Below are positions 25,255-32,817 of a DNA stretch of 64,000 nt, in pieces (the first letter of the stretch is position 1; the number at the start of each line of letters is the position of its first letter). The DNA is from Actinomycetospora cinnamomea. GTDB lineage: Bacteria > Actinomycetota > Actinomycetes > Mycobacteriales > Pseudonocardiaceae. A program made the position numbers and the translations under genes. The DNA is taken from contig NZ_QEKW01000006.1 of assembly GCF_003096675.1 (NCBI RefSeq), positions 248,001-312,000 of the forward strand. The letters are read 5' to 3'. The notes under the pieces were generated by a model. The model saw nothing but the letters and a program-made list of their open reading frames with translations, did not search any database and was not told the DNA's origin.

Positions 25255-25584
25255 TCAGACCACCCGGGCCGGCCCGGGCACCTCGGCGGTCATCGGCCGG
25301 CCCTCAGCCTCCCACGCCAGCATGCCGCCGCTGACGTTGACCGCCTCGTGGCCGCGCTGGACGAGGAAGGCGGTGACCTGCGCCGACCGGCCGCCGACCT
25401 TGCACACCACGGCCACCGGGCCCGGCGGGACCTCGTCGAGCCGGGCGGCCAGCTGCGACATCGGCAGGTGGACGGCGTCGGGCGCGTGCCCCGCGACCCA
25501 CTCGTCGTCCTCGCGCACGTCGAGCAGCGTCGCCCCGGGCGGGATCTCGCCGGGGCCGACCGAGGGCAGGCGGGGGTCGCTCAC
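25255..25584 (-). CDS. Rhodanese-like sulfurtransferase
   Basis: 109 aa, GTG start. A single rhodanese domain with LLDVREDDEWVAGHAPDA near the N-terminus and the active-site Cys61 in VVCKVGGRS. It moves sulfane sulfur to thiophilic acceptors or acts as a small sulfur carrier. The active-site loop is of the six-residue type (CKVGGRS), as in GlpE/ThiI-like enzymes. 21 nt separate it from the GTG start of the DUF4328 gene downstream, so they may be co-transcribed. Confidence 0.87.
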   Translation of the reverse strand: MSDPRLPSVGPGEIPPGATLLDVREDDEWVAGHAPDAVHLPMSQLAARLDEVPPGPVAVVCKVGGRSAQVTAFLVQRGHEAVNVSGGMLAWEAEGRPMTAEVPGPARVV

Positions 25585-25673
25585 CGGTCCATCCCATCAC
25601 CCTCGGGGCCCGTGCGCAGCGGAGCCCGCCCCCCACCGGGGGAGGCGGGCTCCGGAGCCTGCCGGACCTCGTG

Positions 25674-27287
25674 CTAGTCCTCGGCCGCGCCCGCCGCGCC
25701 GGCGCCGGTCATCGACCGCACCTCCATCTCGGCGAACCGCTGCTCGCTGACGACCTCGCGCGACCCCACGTAGGTGCCGACGATGCCGAGGATGAACGAC
25801 AGCGGGATCGAGATGATGCCGGGGTTCTGCAACGGGAAGATGGCGTCCTCCCGCCCCATCGTGACCGGGGAGATCAGGATGAGCCCGACACAGCTGATGA
25901 GGCCGCCGTAGATGCTGAACAGCGAACCCATCGTGTTGAACCGCTTCCAGAACAGCGTGTAGAGCAGCGTGGGCAGGTTGGCCGACGCGGCCACCGCGAA
26001 CGCCAGCGCGACCAGGAACGCCACGTTCTGCCCGAGGGCGAGGATCCCGCCGATGATCGCCAGCGTCCCGATGACGATCACGGTGATGCGGGCGACGCGG
26101 ACCTCGCCGCGGGAGTCGACCTCGCCCTTCTTGATGATGTTCGCGTAGACGTCGTGGGCGAACGACGCCGACGCCGTGATCGTCAGACCGGCGACCACCG
26201 CGAGGATCGTCGCGAACGCGACCGCGGCGATGATGCCGAGCAGCAGCGTCCCGCCGAGCTCGTAGGCGAGCAGCGGCGCGGCGGAGTTCTCCTCACCCGG
26301 CGCGTTCTCGATGGCCGTCGTCCCGCCCGGGACCAGCGCGGGCGCGCCGTAACCGACGACGAGGGTGAACAGGTAGAAGATGCCGATGATCCAGATCGCC
26401 CACTGCACCGACCGGCGGGCCTCCTTGGCGTTCGGCACGGTGTAGAAGCGCATGAGGATGTGCGGCAGGCCGGCGGTGCCCAGGACGAGCGCGATGGCCA
26501 GCGAGATGAAGTTGATCTTGGTGGTGGTGCTCGTCCCGTACTGGTTGCCCGCGTTCACCAGGTCGTCCGTGGCGCCCGCGTTCGCGGCCTCGAAGAGCGC
26601 CGAGAGGTTGAACCCGTAGACGCCGAGCACCCACACGGTGATCACGGCGGTACCGATGACGAGGAGGGTCGCCTTGATGATCTGGACCCAGGTGGTGCCC
26701 TTCATGCCCCCGAAGAACACGTATCCGATCATGATGGCGCCGACGATGACGAGGACGAGCGACTGCCCATCGAAGTACGAGTCGGGGTTGTCGTTCACGC
26801 CCAGGAGCAGGGCGATGAGCCCGCCGGCGCCGGCCATCTGCGCGAGCAGGTAGAACAGCGAGACCACGAGCGTGGAGATCGCCGCCGCCGCCCGGACCGG
26901 GCGCTGGCGCATCCGGAACGCCAGGACGTCACCCATGGTGAAGCGGCCCGTGTTGCGCAGGAGCTCGGCGACGAGCAGCAGCGCGGTCAGCCAGGCGACG
27001 AGGAAGCCGATGGAGTAGAGGAACCCGTCGTAACCGTTGACCGCGATGGCCCCGGCGATCCCGAGGAACGAGGCCGCGGACAGGTAGTCGCCGGAGATGG
27101 CGATGCCGTTCTGGGGGCCGGAGAACGACCGGCCGGCGGCGTAGTAGTCGTTCGCCGTGCGCGGGCCGCGGCTGACGCGGTAGACGATGATCAGGGTGAT
27201 GACGACGAACAGCGCGAAGATCGAGATGTTCAGGACGGGCGAGCCGACCTGGGGCGTCGCGGGCGGCGCAGCGGTCGGGGTCGTCAC
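25674..27287 (-). CDS. actP: Cation/acetate symporter, SSS family (ActP-like)
   Basis: 537 aa, GTG start in a GTGA overlap with the DUF485 gene. Thirteen or so hydrophobic helices with the sodium:solute symporter signatures: ISGDYLSAASFLGIAG, a GGMKGTTWVQ block, LGTAGLPHILMRFYTVPNAKEARRS, and TILAVVAGLTITASASFAHD. These match ActP/MctC short-chain monocarboxylate transporters. The gene pair DUF485-ActP is the classic yjcH-actP arrangement. Substrate is probably acetate, propionate or pyruvate. Confidence 0.92.
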   Translation of the reverse strand: MTTPTAAPPATPQVGSPVLNISIFALFVVITLIIVYRVSRGPRTANDYYAAGRSFSGPQNGIAISGDYLSAASFLGIAGAIAVNGYDGFLYSIGFLVAWLTALLLVAELLRNTGRFTMGDVLAFRMRQRPVRAAAAISTLVVSLFYLLAQMAGAGGLIALLLGVNDNPDSYFDGQSLVLVIVGAIMIGYVFFGGMKGTTWVQIIKATLLVIGTAVITVWVLGVYGFNLSALFEAANAGATDDLVNAGNQYGTSTTTKINFISLAIALVLGTAGLPHILMRFYTVPNAKEARRSVQWAIWIIGIFYLFTLVVGYGAPALVPGGTTAIENAPGEENSAAPLLAYELGGTLLLGIIAAVAFATILAVVAGLTITASASFAHDVYANIIKKGEVDSRGEVRVARITVIVIGTLAIIGGILALGQNVAFLVALAFAVAASANLPTLLYTLFWKRFNTMGSLFSIYGGLISCVGLILISPVTMGREDAIFPLQNPGIISIPLSFILGIVGTYVGSREVVSEQRFAEMEVRSMTGAGAAGAAED

Positions 27288-27640
27288 AGCTTCTCCTCCA
27301 CGCGCAGCCGGAGGCGCTCGGCCTCGGGGTCGAGGTTCTTGTCGGCGAACCACACGTAGATCGTGGCGATCACGAAGGTCGACACGAACTGCAGCAGGCC
27401 GAACACGAGGCCGATCGTCAGGTTGGTGCCGCCGATCCGGGTGTTCATGAACCCGGTCGCGAAGTCGGCCAGCACCACGTAGAGCATGAACCAGGTCAGG
27501 AAGATCGCGCTCATCGTGAAGATGAAGCGCCGCCAGCGCTTGCGCAGCGCGACGAACTCCGGTGAGCGCTGGACCTCTTGGTAGGGGGTCGGATCGTCGA
27601 GCGCGGGCGAGCCACTCTGCCCGTCGTCAGTGGCACTCAC
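27284..27640 (-). CDS. DUF485 membrane protein, partner of acetate symporter (YjcH-like)
   Basis: 118 aa, GTG start with ggag 5 nt upstream. The N-terminal QRSPEFVALRKRWRRFIF block is the typical DUF485 start, followed by two membrane helices and a charged tail. It always travels with SSS-type acetate symporters. Its start codon overlaps the stop of a short upstream ORF (GTGA), and its stop overlaps the symporter start in the same way, so the three are translationally coupled. Confidence 0.9.
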   Translation of the reverse strand: MSATDDGQSGSPALDDPTPYQEVQRSPEFVALRKRWRRFIFTMSAIFLTWFMLYVVLADFATGFMNTRIGGTNLTIGLVFGLLQFVSTFVIATIYVWFADKNLDPEAERLRLRVEEKL

Positions 27641-27702
27641 GAGTTCTCCGCGGGGTCGTCGGACGTCACGATCGGGCCGAACCTTAAACCGATGTGCATC
27701 AC
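27637..27702 (-). CDS. Short leader ORF (21 codons) coupled to DUF485-actP
   Basis: A GTG-ATG double start (27702/27699) lies 8 and 11 nt after a strong ribosome site, aaaggag (27711-27717). The peptide begins MHIGLRFGPIVTSDD and ends at TGA 27637-27639, which overlaps the GTG of the DUF485 gene. The site is stronger than that of the downstream genes, so ribosomes probably enter here. It could be a leader for translational coupling or a small protein. An in-frame extension to ATG codons further upstream (about 55 codons) exists but lacks a ribosome site. Confidence 0.52.
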   Translation of the reverse strand: MMHIGLRFGPIVTSDDPAENS

Positions 27703-27857
27703 ACCGATTACTCCTTTCGTGTGACTACTCACCGCAGCCTCACTCGACGAGCCGACGAGCGTGGTCCGACCGCTCGGCAGGGGATACGTCCTGTTCATCC
27801 ACATCTCACCGTGCGCGACAAACGGCACACGGAGCGTGCCGGAGCGTACGGGAAAGA

Positions 27858-29597
27858 TCAGTCCGAGGGACGCGAGCCGCGCCGCGCGTCGCCGAGACCG
27901 AGGCGCTCCGGCGCGTGCAGGCGCAGCAGCGTGCGCCCGGTGTTGGCGGGCACGCGGTGCGGCGAGGAGCGGCTGACGAGCACCATCACGAGGAACGCCA
28001 GGGGCACGGTGACGAGCGCGGGGCGGGCCAGCAGCACCCCGACCCACCCACCCGGGTCGAGGCCCGCGAGCGTCGAGCCGATCGCGAGCACCGCGAGGCC
28101 GCCGCCCACGAGCATCCCCACCGTCGCCCCGCGGTCGGTGAGCCCCTTCCACCAGATGCCCAGCACCAGCAGCGGGCAGAACGTCGAGGCGGCCAGGGCG
28201 AAGGCCAGGGAGACGGTCAGCGAGAAGTCCAGCCGGATCGCGCCGAGGGCCGCGACGATCGGTACGGCGCCGCCGACGTGGGCGGCGATGCGGAAATCAC
28301 CCAGCCGACGGGGCAGCAGGTCGGTGGACAGCACACCGGCCACGGACAGCAGCAGGCCCGACGAGGTCGACAGGAACGCGGCGAACGCGCCGGCGGCCAC
28401 GAGCGCGCCGAGCGCGATGCCCGCCCAGCCCGGCAGCGCCGCGGTCGGCAGCAGCAGGATCGCGGCGTCGGTCTGCCCGGTGACGAGCAGCTCCGGCACG
28501 TAGAACCGCGACATCGCCCCGAGCAGCACCGGCAGCAGGTAGAACCCGCCGAGCATCGCCAGCACGACCACGGTCGTGCGGCGCGCCGCCCGCCCGTCGG
28601 GGTTGGTGTAGAAGCGCACGAGGACGTGCGGCAGGCCCATCGTGCCCAGCAGCAGCGCGAGGCCGAGGGAGTAGGTCGCGAGCAGGGGGTGCCCGTCCTC
28701 GTTGCCCCCGGTCAGCGGGGCGGACCAGGACGACGCGTCGGCGTCGCCGTCGCTGACCACCGGCACCGCGGCCCCCGGCGGGAACCGCAGCACCGTCCCG
28801 GCCTCGACCGTGTGCGGCCCGGGGGCCCACGACACCGGGCCGTTGACGGTCGTTTCGTCGACCTCGCCGCGGACGCCGATCTCCACCGGCGCGGTGACCT
28901 GCAGGGTGACCGGGGTGCTCACCTCGACGGTCGTGGCGTCGGTGAACACCGGCGGGGGCGGCTCGGACGAACGCGTCGGGCCGAGGACGAACACCGAGAC
29001 CAGCACCAGGGCCGGCACGGCGAGCGCGGTGAGCTTGAGCCAGTACTGGAAGGCCTGGACGAAGGTCATCGAGCGCATGCCGCCGAACGTGACGCTGGCG
29101 GTGACGACCAGTCCGACGGCGACGACGCCCACCCACGTCGGCGCGGTGGTCAGCACCGTGAGCGCGAGCCCGGCGGCCTGGAGCTGCGGCAGCAGGTAGA
29201 GCCAGCCGATGAGCACCACGAACCAGGTCGTCACCGTGCGCAGCAGCGTCGAGTCGAGCCGGACCTCGGCGAAGTCGGGCACCGTGTAGGCCCCGGACCG
29301 GCGCAGGGGCGCGGCCACGAAGAACAGCAGCGCCAGGTACCCGGCCGTGAAGCCCACGGGGTACCAGAGGCCGTCCACCCCGTCCTTGAGCACGATGCCC
29401 GCGACGCCGAGGAACGACGCCGCCGACAGGTACTGCCCCGAGATCGCGGCCGCGTTGGCGCGGGTGCCGACGGTGCGCGAGGCGGCCAGGAAGTCGTCGG
29501 TGGTGCGCGCGACCCGCACGCCCAGCGATCCGATGACGATCGTGACGACGGCGACCACGACGACCGCGGCCAGCGCCACCCACCCCGCGGTGCCCAC
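27858..29597 (-). CDS. Sodium:solute symporter, SSS family, with large extracytoplasmic insert
   Basis: 579 aa, GTG start 7 nt after the preceding stop. SSS signatures: ISGQYLSAASFLGVAG, FGGMRSMTFVQAFQYW, LGTMGLPHVLVRFYTNPDG, and AFLSTSSGLLLSVAGVLSTD. Unlike the ActP gene downstream, a hydrophilic stretch of about 90 residues (roughly 205-300, rich in Thr, Val, Pro) is inserted between two helices; it has a beta-strand-like pattern. It forms an operon with a LytTR regulator and a Pro-rich two-helix protein that stands in the DUF485 position. Substrate probably a small carboxylate, not certain. Confidence 0.86.
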   Translation of the reverse strand: MGTAGWVALAAVVVVAVVTIVIGSLGVRVARTTDDFLAASRTVGTRANAAAISGQYLSAASFLGVAGIVLKDGVDGLWYPVGFTAGYLALLFFVAAPLRRSGAYTVPDFAEVRLDSTLLRTVTTWFVVLIGWLYLLPQLQAAGLALTVLTTAPTWVGVVAVGLVVTASVTFGGMRSMTFVQAFQYWLKLTALAVPALVLVSVFVLGPTRSSEPPPPVFTDATTVEVSTPVTLQVTAPVEIGVRGEVDETTVNGPVSWAPGPHTVEAGTVLRFPPGAAVPVVSDGDADASSWSAPLTGGNEDGHPLLATYSLGLALLLGTMGLPHVLVRFYTNPDGRAARRTTVVVLAMLGGFYLLPVLLGAMSRFYVPELLVTGQTDAAILLLPTAALPGWAGIALGALVAAGAFAAFLSTSSGLLLSVAGVLSTDLLPRRLGDFRIAAHVGGAVPIVAALGAIRLDFSLTVSLAFALAASTFCPLLVLGIWWKGLTDRGATVGMLVGGGLAVLAIGSTLAGLDPGGWVGVLLARPALVTVPLAFLVMVLVSRSSPHRVPANTGRTLLRLHAPERLGLGDARRGSRPSD

Positions 29598-29604
29598 GTC
29601 GACC

Positions 29605-30660
29605 TCAGTCCTCGACGTTGTCGGCGAAGTCGAGCTCGTTGCGCTCCGCGGTGCGCACGTAGAGCCACGCCAGCGCCAGCATGAACGGGTAGGGCGCGAG
29701 ACCCAGGACCAGCCAGGGCAGGCTCATGCCCGCGATCTCGACCGTGCCGGTGCGCGGGAGGACGAGGAAGAGCAGCGGCAGCGCGCCGAGCACGAACACG
29801 GCGACCAGGCCCAGCCGCAGCCCGAGCGCGAGCTGGGCGCGCAGCAGGTTGCGCAGCAGCAGCTCGCCGGTCTCGGTCTGCTGCTCGATCTCGGCGACCG
29901 TGCGCACCGCGCGCGTCGGCACCCGGCGCTCGGCCAGGACGACCCGCACCCGCTCGCCCTGCCCGGTGTCCGCGGGGTCGGCGGCGCCGGTGAGGGGTGG
30001 CGGGACGACGATGCCCGGGCCGGTCCACAGCGCCGGGTTGTCCGCGGCGGAGGTGGGGGTGCTGCCGGTGGTCGCGTCGGGCGAGTCGGTGAGAGCCGCG
30101 GGGCCGACGCCCCCGGGCCCGGTGACGGGGGTGGCCGCGAACTGCTCGGTTTCGGCGTCGGGGGCGGCGTGGCGGGGCCGGTAGCCCGACGGCGGCGTGT
30201 GGACGCTGGCGCCTCCCCGCTCGGGCTTGGCGTGACGCCCGCGCCGGCGGGCGACCCCGGGCGGGGGCTGGCCGGGCGACGGGAACGTCGGCGGCACGGG
30301 GCGGCGCGGCGGGTCGGGCACGGGGACCGGGCCGGAGGACGAGGTGGGCCCGGTGGTCGCGTTCATGGGGCTCGGCGGCGTGGGCACGCCACCGGCGCCG
30401 CCGCCGGCACGGGGCGAGCGCGAGGGACGTGACCGACGCACGGTCCCGGTGTCCGGCCCGGCGCCGTCCCAGGAGCCGCCGGGGTCGCCCGTCCCGGCCT
30501 CGTCGCCCGGCCCGGCCTCGTCCGTCGGTGGGTCGGGCGCGCGCCGCAGGCTCTCGCCCTCGGCGGCGCCGCCGGCTCCCGGGGTGTCGTCCGGCCGGTG
30601 CTCCCCGGCGGTGTCCGGCACCGGACCCGGGGCCCGGACGGGACCGCCGGGGGAGCTCAC
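29605..30660 (-). CDS. Pro-rich protein with two C-terminal membrane helices, DUF485-like partner
   Basis: 351 aa, GTG start in a GTGA overlap with the LytTR stop. The first ~230 residues are low-complexity Pro/Gly/Thr/Asp and likely disordered. The C-terminal ~110 residues have a short helix (ERRVPTRAVRTVAEIEQQTETGE region) and two membrane helices (LVAVFVLGALPLLFLVL and LVLGLAPYPFMLALAWLYV) ending in RTAERNELDFADNVED. Size, two-helix layout and position just before a symporter gene match the DUF485 partner role, although the sequence is not clearly DUF485. The long disordered tail is unusual. Confidence 0.75.
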   Translation of the reverse strand: MSSPGGPVRAPGPVPDTAGEHRPDDTPGAGGAAEGESLRRAPDPPTDEAGPGDEAGTGDPGGSWDGAGPDTGTVRRSRPSRSPRAGGGAGGVPTPPSPMNATTGPTSSSGPVPVPDPPRRPVPPTFPSPGQPPPGVARRRGRHAKPERGGASVHTPPSGYRPRHAAPDAETEQFAATPVTGPGGVGPAALTDSPDATTGSTPTSAADNPALWTGPGIVVPPPLTGAADPADTGQGERVRVVLAERRVPTRAVRTVAEIEQQTETGELLLRNLLRAQLALGLRLGLVAVFVLGALPLLFLVLPRTGTVEIAGMSLPWLVLGLAPYPFMLALAWLYVRTAERNELDFADNVED

Positions 30661-31520
30661 CGTCGTCCCCAGGCCTGTTTCGTCGAGCGGACGAGACGGT
30701 CCTTGAGCTCCCGGGTGTGCCGGCGGCTGACGGGCAGCTCGGCGACGTCGGGCCCGCTGCCCAGCCGCACGACGTAGCCGGAGCCGGCCAGCCGCAGCTC
30801 GGTGATCAGCGGCAGCGCGACGAGGTACGACCGGTGGATGCGGACGAATCCGGCGTCCGACCAGCGCTCCTCGAGCACCGAGAGCGGGATGCGCACCAGG
30901 TGGCTGCCCTCGGTGGTGTGCAGACGCGCGTAGTCGCCCTGCGCCTCCACCCAGCGCACCGTCGAGCGCTGCACCAGCTTGGTGGTGCCGGCGAGCTCGA
31001 CGGGGATCACCTCGTCGTCGCCCTCCTCGTCGGTGGCGGGCTCCACGGGCACCGTGGTGCCGCGCGAGGACAGGATCCGCGACAGCGACGCGTAGAGCCG
31101 CTCCGGGCGCAGGGGCTTGAGGAGGTAGTCCACCGCGCCCACGTCGAACGCCTCGACCGCCCGGTCGTCGTGCGCGGTCACGAAGACCACCGACGGCGGG
31201 ATGACGTAGCGCGACAGGACGTTGGCGAGCTCCAGCCCGTCGAGACCCGGCATGCGGATGTCGAGGAAGAGCACGTCCACGTCGGACTGCTTCGCGGGCG
31301 CCGGAAGGCCCGCCGGAGGTGTGCCGCCCGCGAAGCCGCCGAGATCGACACGGTCGCCGCCGGTGAGGATCCGCAGCGCCGAGATCGAATCGGAGGCCCG
31401 CAGCACGGTGCCTACCCGCTGGTCCTGCTCCAGCAGGTAGGCGAGCTCCATGAGCGCCGGTTCTTCGTCGTCGACGGCGAGTACTACGAGGCCGTCGTTC
31501 TCACTCGTGTTCACTGCCAC
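30657..31520 (-). CDS. LytTR-family response regulator
   Basis: 287 aa from GTG 31520 (a second GTG lies two codons later). The receiver has the acidic pair AVDDEEPAL, phospho-Asp in LFLDIRMPG, and the conserved Lys in DYLLKPLRP. A Gly/Pro-rich insert of about 25 residues sits before the phospho-Asp strand. The C-terminal LytTR DNA-binding domain (about 185-285) has RWVEAQGDYARLHT and FVRIHRSYLVAL. The two genes downstream, coupled by overlap, code for a membrane partner and a symporter, the likely targets or sensors. The matching LytS-type kinase is at 35557-36759. Confidence 0.9.
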   Translation of the reverse strand: MAVNTSENDGLVVLAVDDEEPALMELAYLLEQDQRVGTVLRASDSISALRILTGGDRVDLGGFAGGTPPAGLPAPAKQSDVDVLFLDIRMPGLDGLELANVLSRYVIPPSVVFVTAHDDRAVEAFDVGAVDYLLKPLRPERLYASLSRILSSRGTTVPVEPATDEEGDDEVIPVELAGTTKLVQRSTVRWVEAQGDYARLHTTEGSHLVRIPLSVLEERWSDAGFVRIHRSYLVALPLITELRLAGSGYVVRLGSGPDVAELPVSRRHTRELKDRLVRSTKQAWGRR

Positions 31521-31690
31521 GCCATCCTGCCCAGCCGAGGTTCCGGCGTCCACGATAGGACCCGATCGGCTCGCCACCCTGCCGTGCCCCGCCGTGGCCG
31601 CACCTCGAGGTCGGCGCCCCCGGCACGGACCACCCGATCGGGCGCACCCCGCTGCTCCGCCCGCATGACCTCGACCCGCCCGCAGCGGGC

Positions 31691-32062
31691 TCAGGACGGC
31701 CCGGTGTCCGGTCGCAGCGACCGCGCCCCGGCGTCGTCGGCCTGCTCCCACATCGCAACGCTCTGGCGCACCGCGCCCTGGAGCGCCTCGAGCTCGCCCG
31801 CGAGCGTGCGCGCGGCCGGCAGCGTGTCCGTGGCCACGAGCTCGCGGTACCAGGCCGCGATGGCCGCGTTGTCCTCGCCCGAGCCCACGGCCAGCGACTC
31901 GGCGGCGAGCCGGTCCAGCGCCGCCTGCGCCTCGGCCACCCCCTGCTCGAGCGCGTCCACCCGCGCGGCGAAGGCCCGCGTCTCGTCGGGCTGCATGGCC
32001 GCCTCGCCACTCCCGCCCGGCCCGCCGCCCGACCCGCCCGGGGGCGGCTCCGGTGCGCTCAT
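31691..32062 (-). CDS. Small ESX-associated protein (EspC/WXG-like helical)
   Basis: 123 aa, ATG with ggaaggag 6 nt upstream. A Gly/Pro N-terminal tail (1-25) is followed by a two-helix pattern (about 30-105: ETRAFAARVDALEQGVAEAQ and AIAAWYRELVATDTLP) resembling small ESX substrates such as EspC or WXG100 proteins, but there is no clear WxG. It is the last gene of a three-gene operon with an EspG chaperone and a PPE-like protein. The role is inferred mainly from context. Confidence 0.6.
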   Translation of the reverse strand: MSAPEPPPGGSGGGPGGSGEAAMQPDETRAFAARVDALEQGVAEAQAALDRLAAESLAVGSGEDNAAIAAWYRELVATDTLPAARTLAGELEALQGAVRQSVAMWEQADDAGARSLRPDTGPS

Positions 32063-32817
32063 GCCGTGCTCCTTCCGGGCGGACGCGGGACGGCCGCGTC
32101 GGACAGCACGGTACGGACCTCGGCCAGCAGTTGTCCGCCCGTTGCGGGAACCAGCAGCGGCGGACGCGGCGCCTGGCCACCCGGAGGCAGGCGCAGCGCG
32201 TGGCGCCCGCGCGGGCCGTCCAGCCAGCACAGCAGCGGGCCGACGCGGCGAGGGTCGGCACCGGCCCGGCGCTCGGCCACCCCGACCTGGGTGATCGTGG
32301 CGACGGTCGCGAGCAGGTCCTCGGCCACGTCCCGCGCGCGGGTCGCGCGCCGGGTGGCGGGCAGGTCGGCGGGCAGGGCGCCGGCCGGGACGGGGACGGC
32401 CGGCCCCGACCCGGGTGGCACCGGGGGGACCAGCGCGAACACCGCCTCGGCCAGGCCGTCCGGTGGACACGGCGTGACCCGCACCGGCGCGCCCGCGCGC
32501 TCCGGGGAGGACAGCAGGGCGCCGGTGCGGCCGTCGGTGCACGCCACCGCGGCGAGAGGGGCCGCGGCGTCCCGGCGGACGAGGTCGACGGCGAGCGCCC
32601 ACCCCGCCACCGCGGACCCGGCGTCGAGCAGCAGCCGCGCGGGCGCCGGCTCGAGCAGCCCGCGACCCCGCAGTGCCTGCTCGGTGTCCGTGCGGTGGCG
32701 GCGGACCTCGGCGTCGGTCTCGGCGGACCAGTGCACCGGGCGCAGGGGGTACGGCCACGGGGCGTCGCACTGCTCGAGGACCCAGAGCAGCTCGTGACGG
32801 TCGAGCACGACGCTCAC
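32059..32817 (-). CDS. EspG family ESX secretion chaperone
   Basis: 252 aa, GTG start in a GTGA overlap with the PPE-like gene. The start SVVLDRHELLWVLEQC and the following WPYPLRPVHWSAETDAEV match the ESX secretion-associated EspG family (PF14011); the rest has alternating strands and helices typical of it. EspG binds cognate PPE-type substrates in the cytoplasm and brings them to the ESX/type VII machine. Being coupled to the PPE-like gene on one side and to the small helical gene by an ATGA overlap on the other supports a substrate-chaperone set. No eccC or other membrane components are in the window. Confidence 0.75.
   Translation of the reverse strand: MSVVLDRHELLWVLEQCDAPWPYPLRPVHWSAETDAEVRRHRTDTEQALRGRGLLEPAPARLLLDAGSAVAGWALAVDLVRRDAAAPLAAVACTDGRTGALLSSPERAGAPVRVTPCPPDGLAEAVFALVPPVPPGSGPAVPVPAGALPADLPATRRATRARDVAEDLLATVATITQVGVAERRAGADPRRVGPLLCWLDGPRGRHALRLPPGGQAPRPPLLVPATGGQLLAEVRTVLSDAAVPRPPGRSTA

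Noticed and set aside
25671..29684. Long plus-strand ORFs opposite the symporter genes
   Set aside because: Asp/Arg/His-rich antisense frames with no motif; the minus strand has intact SSS transporters.
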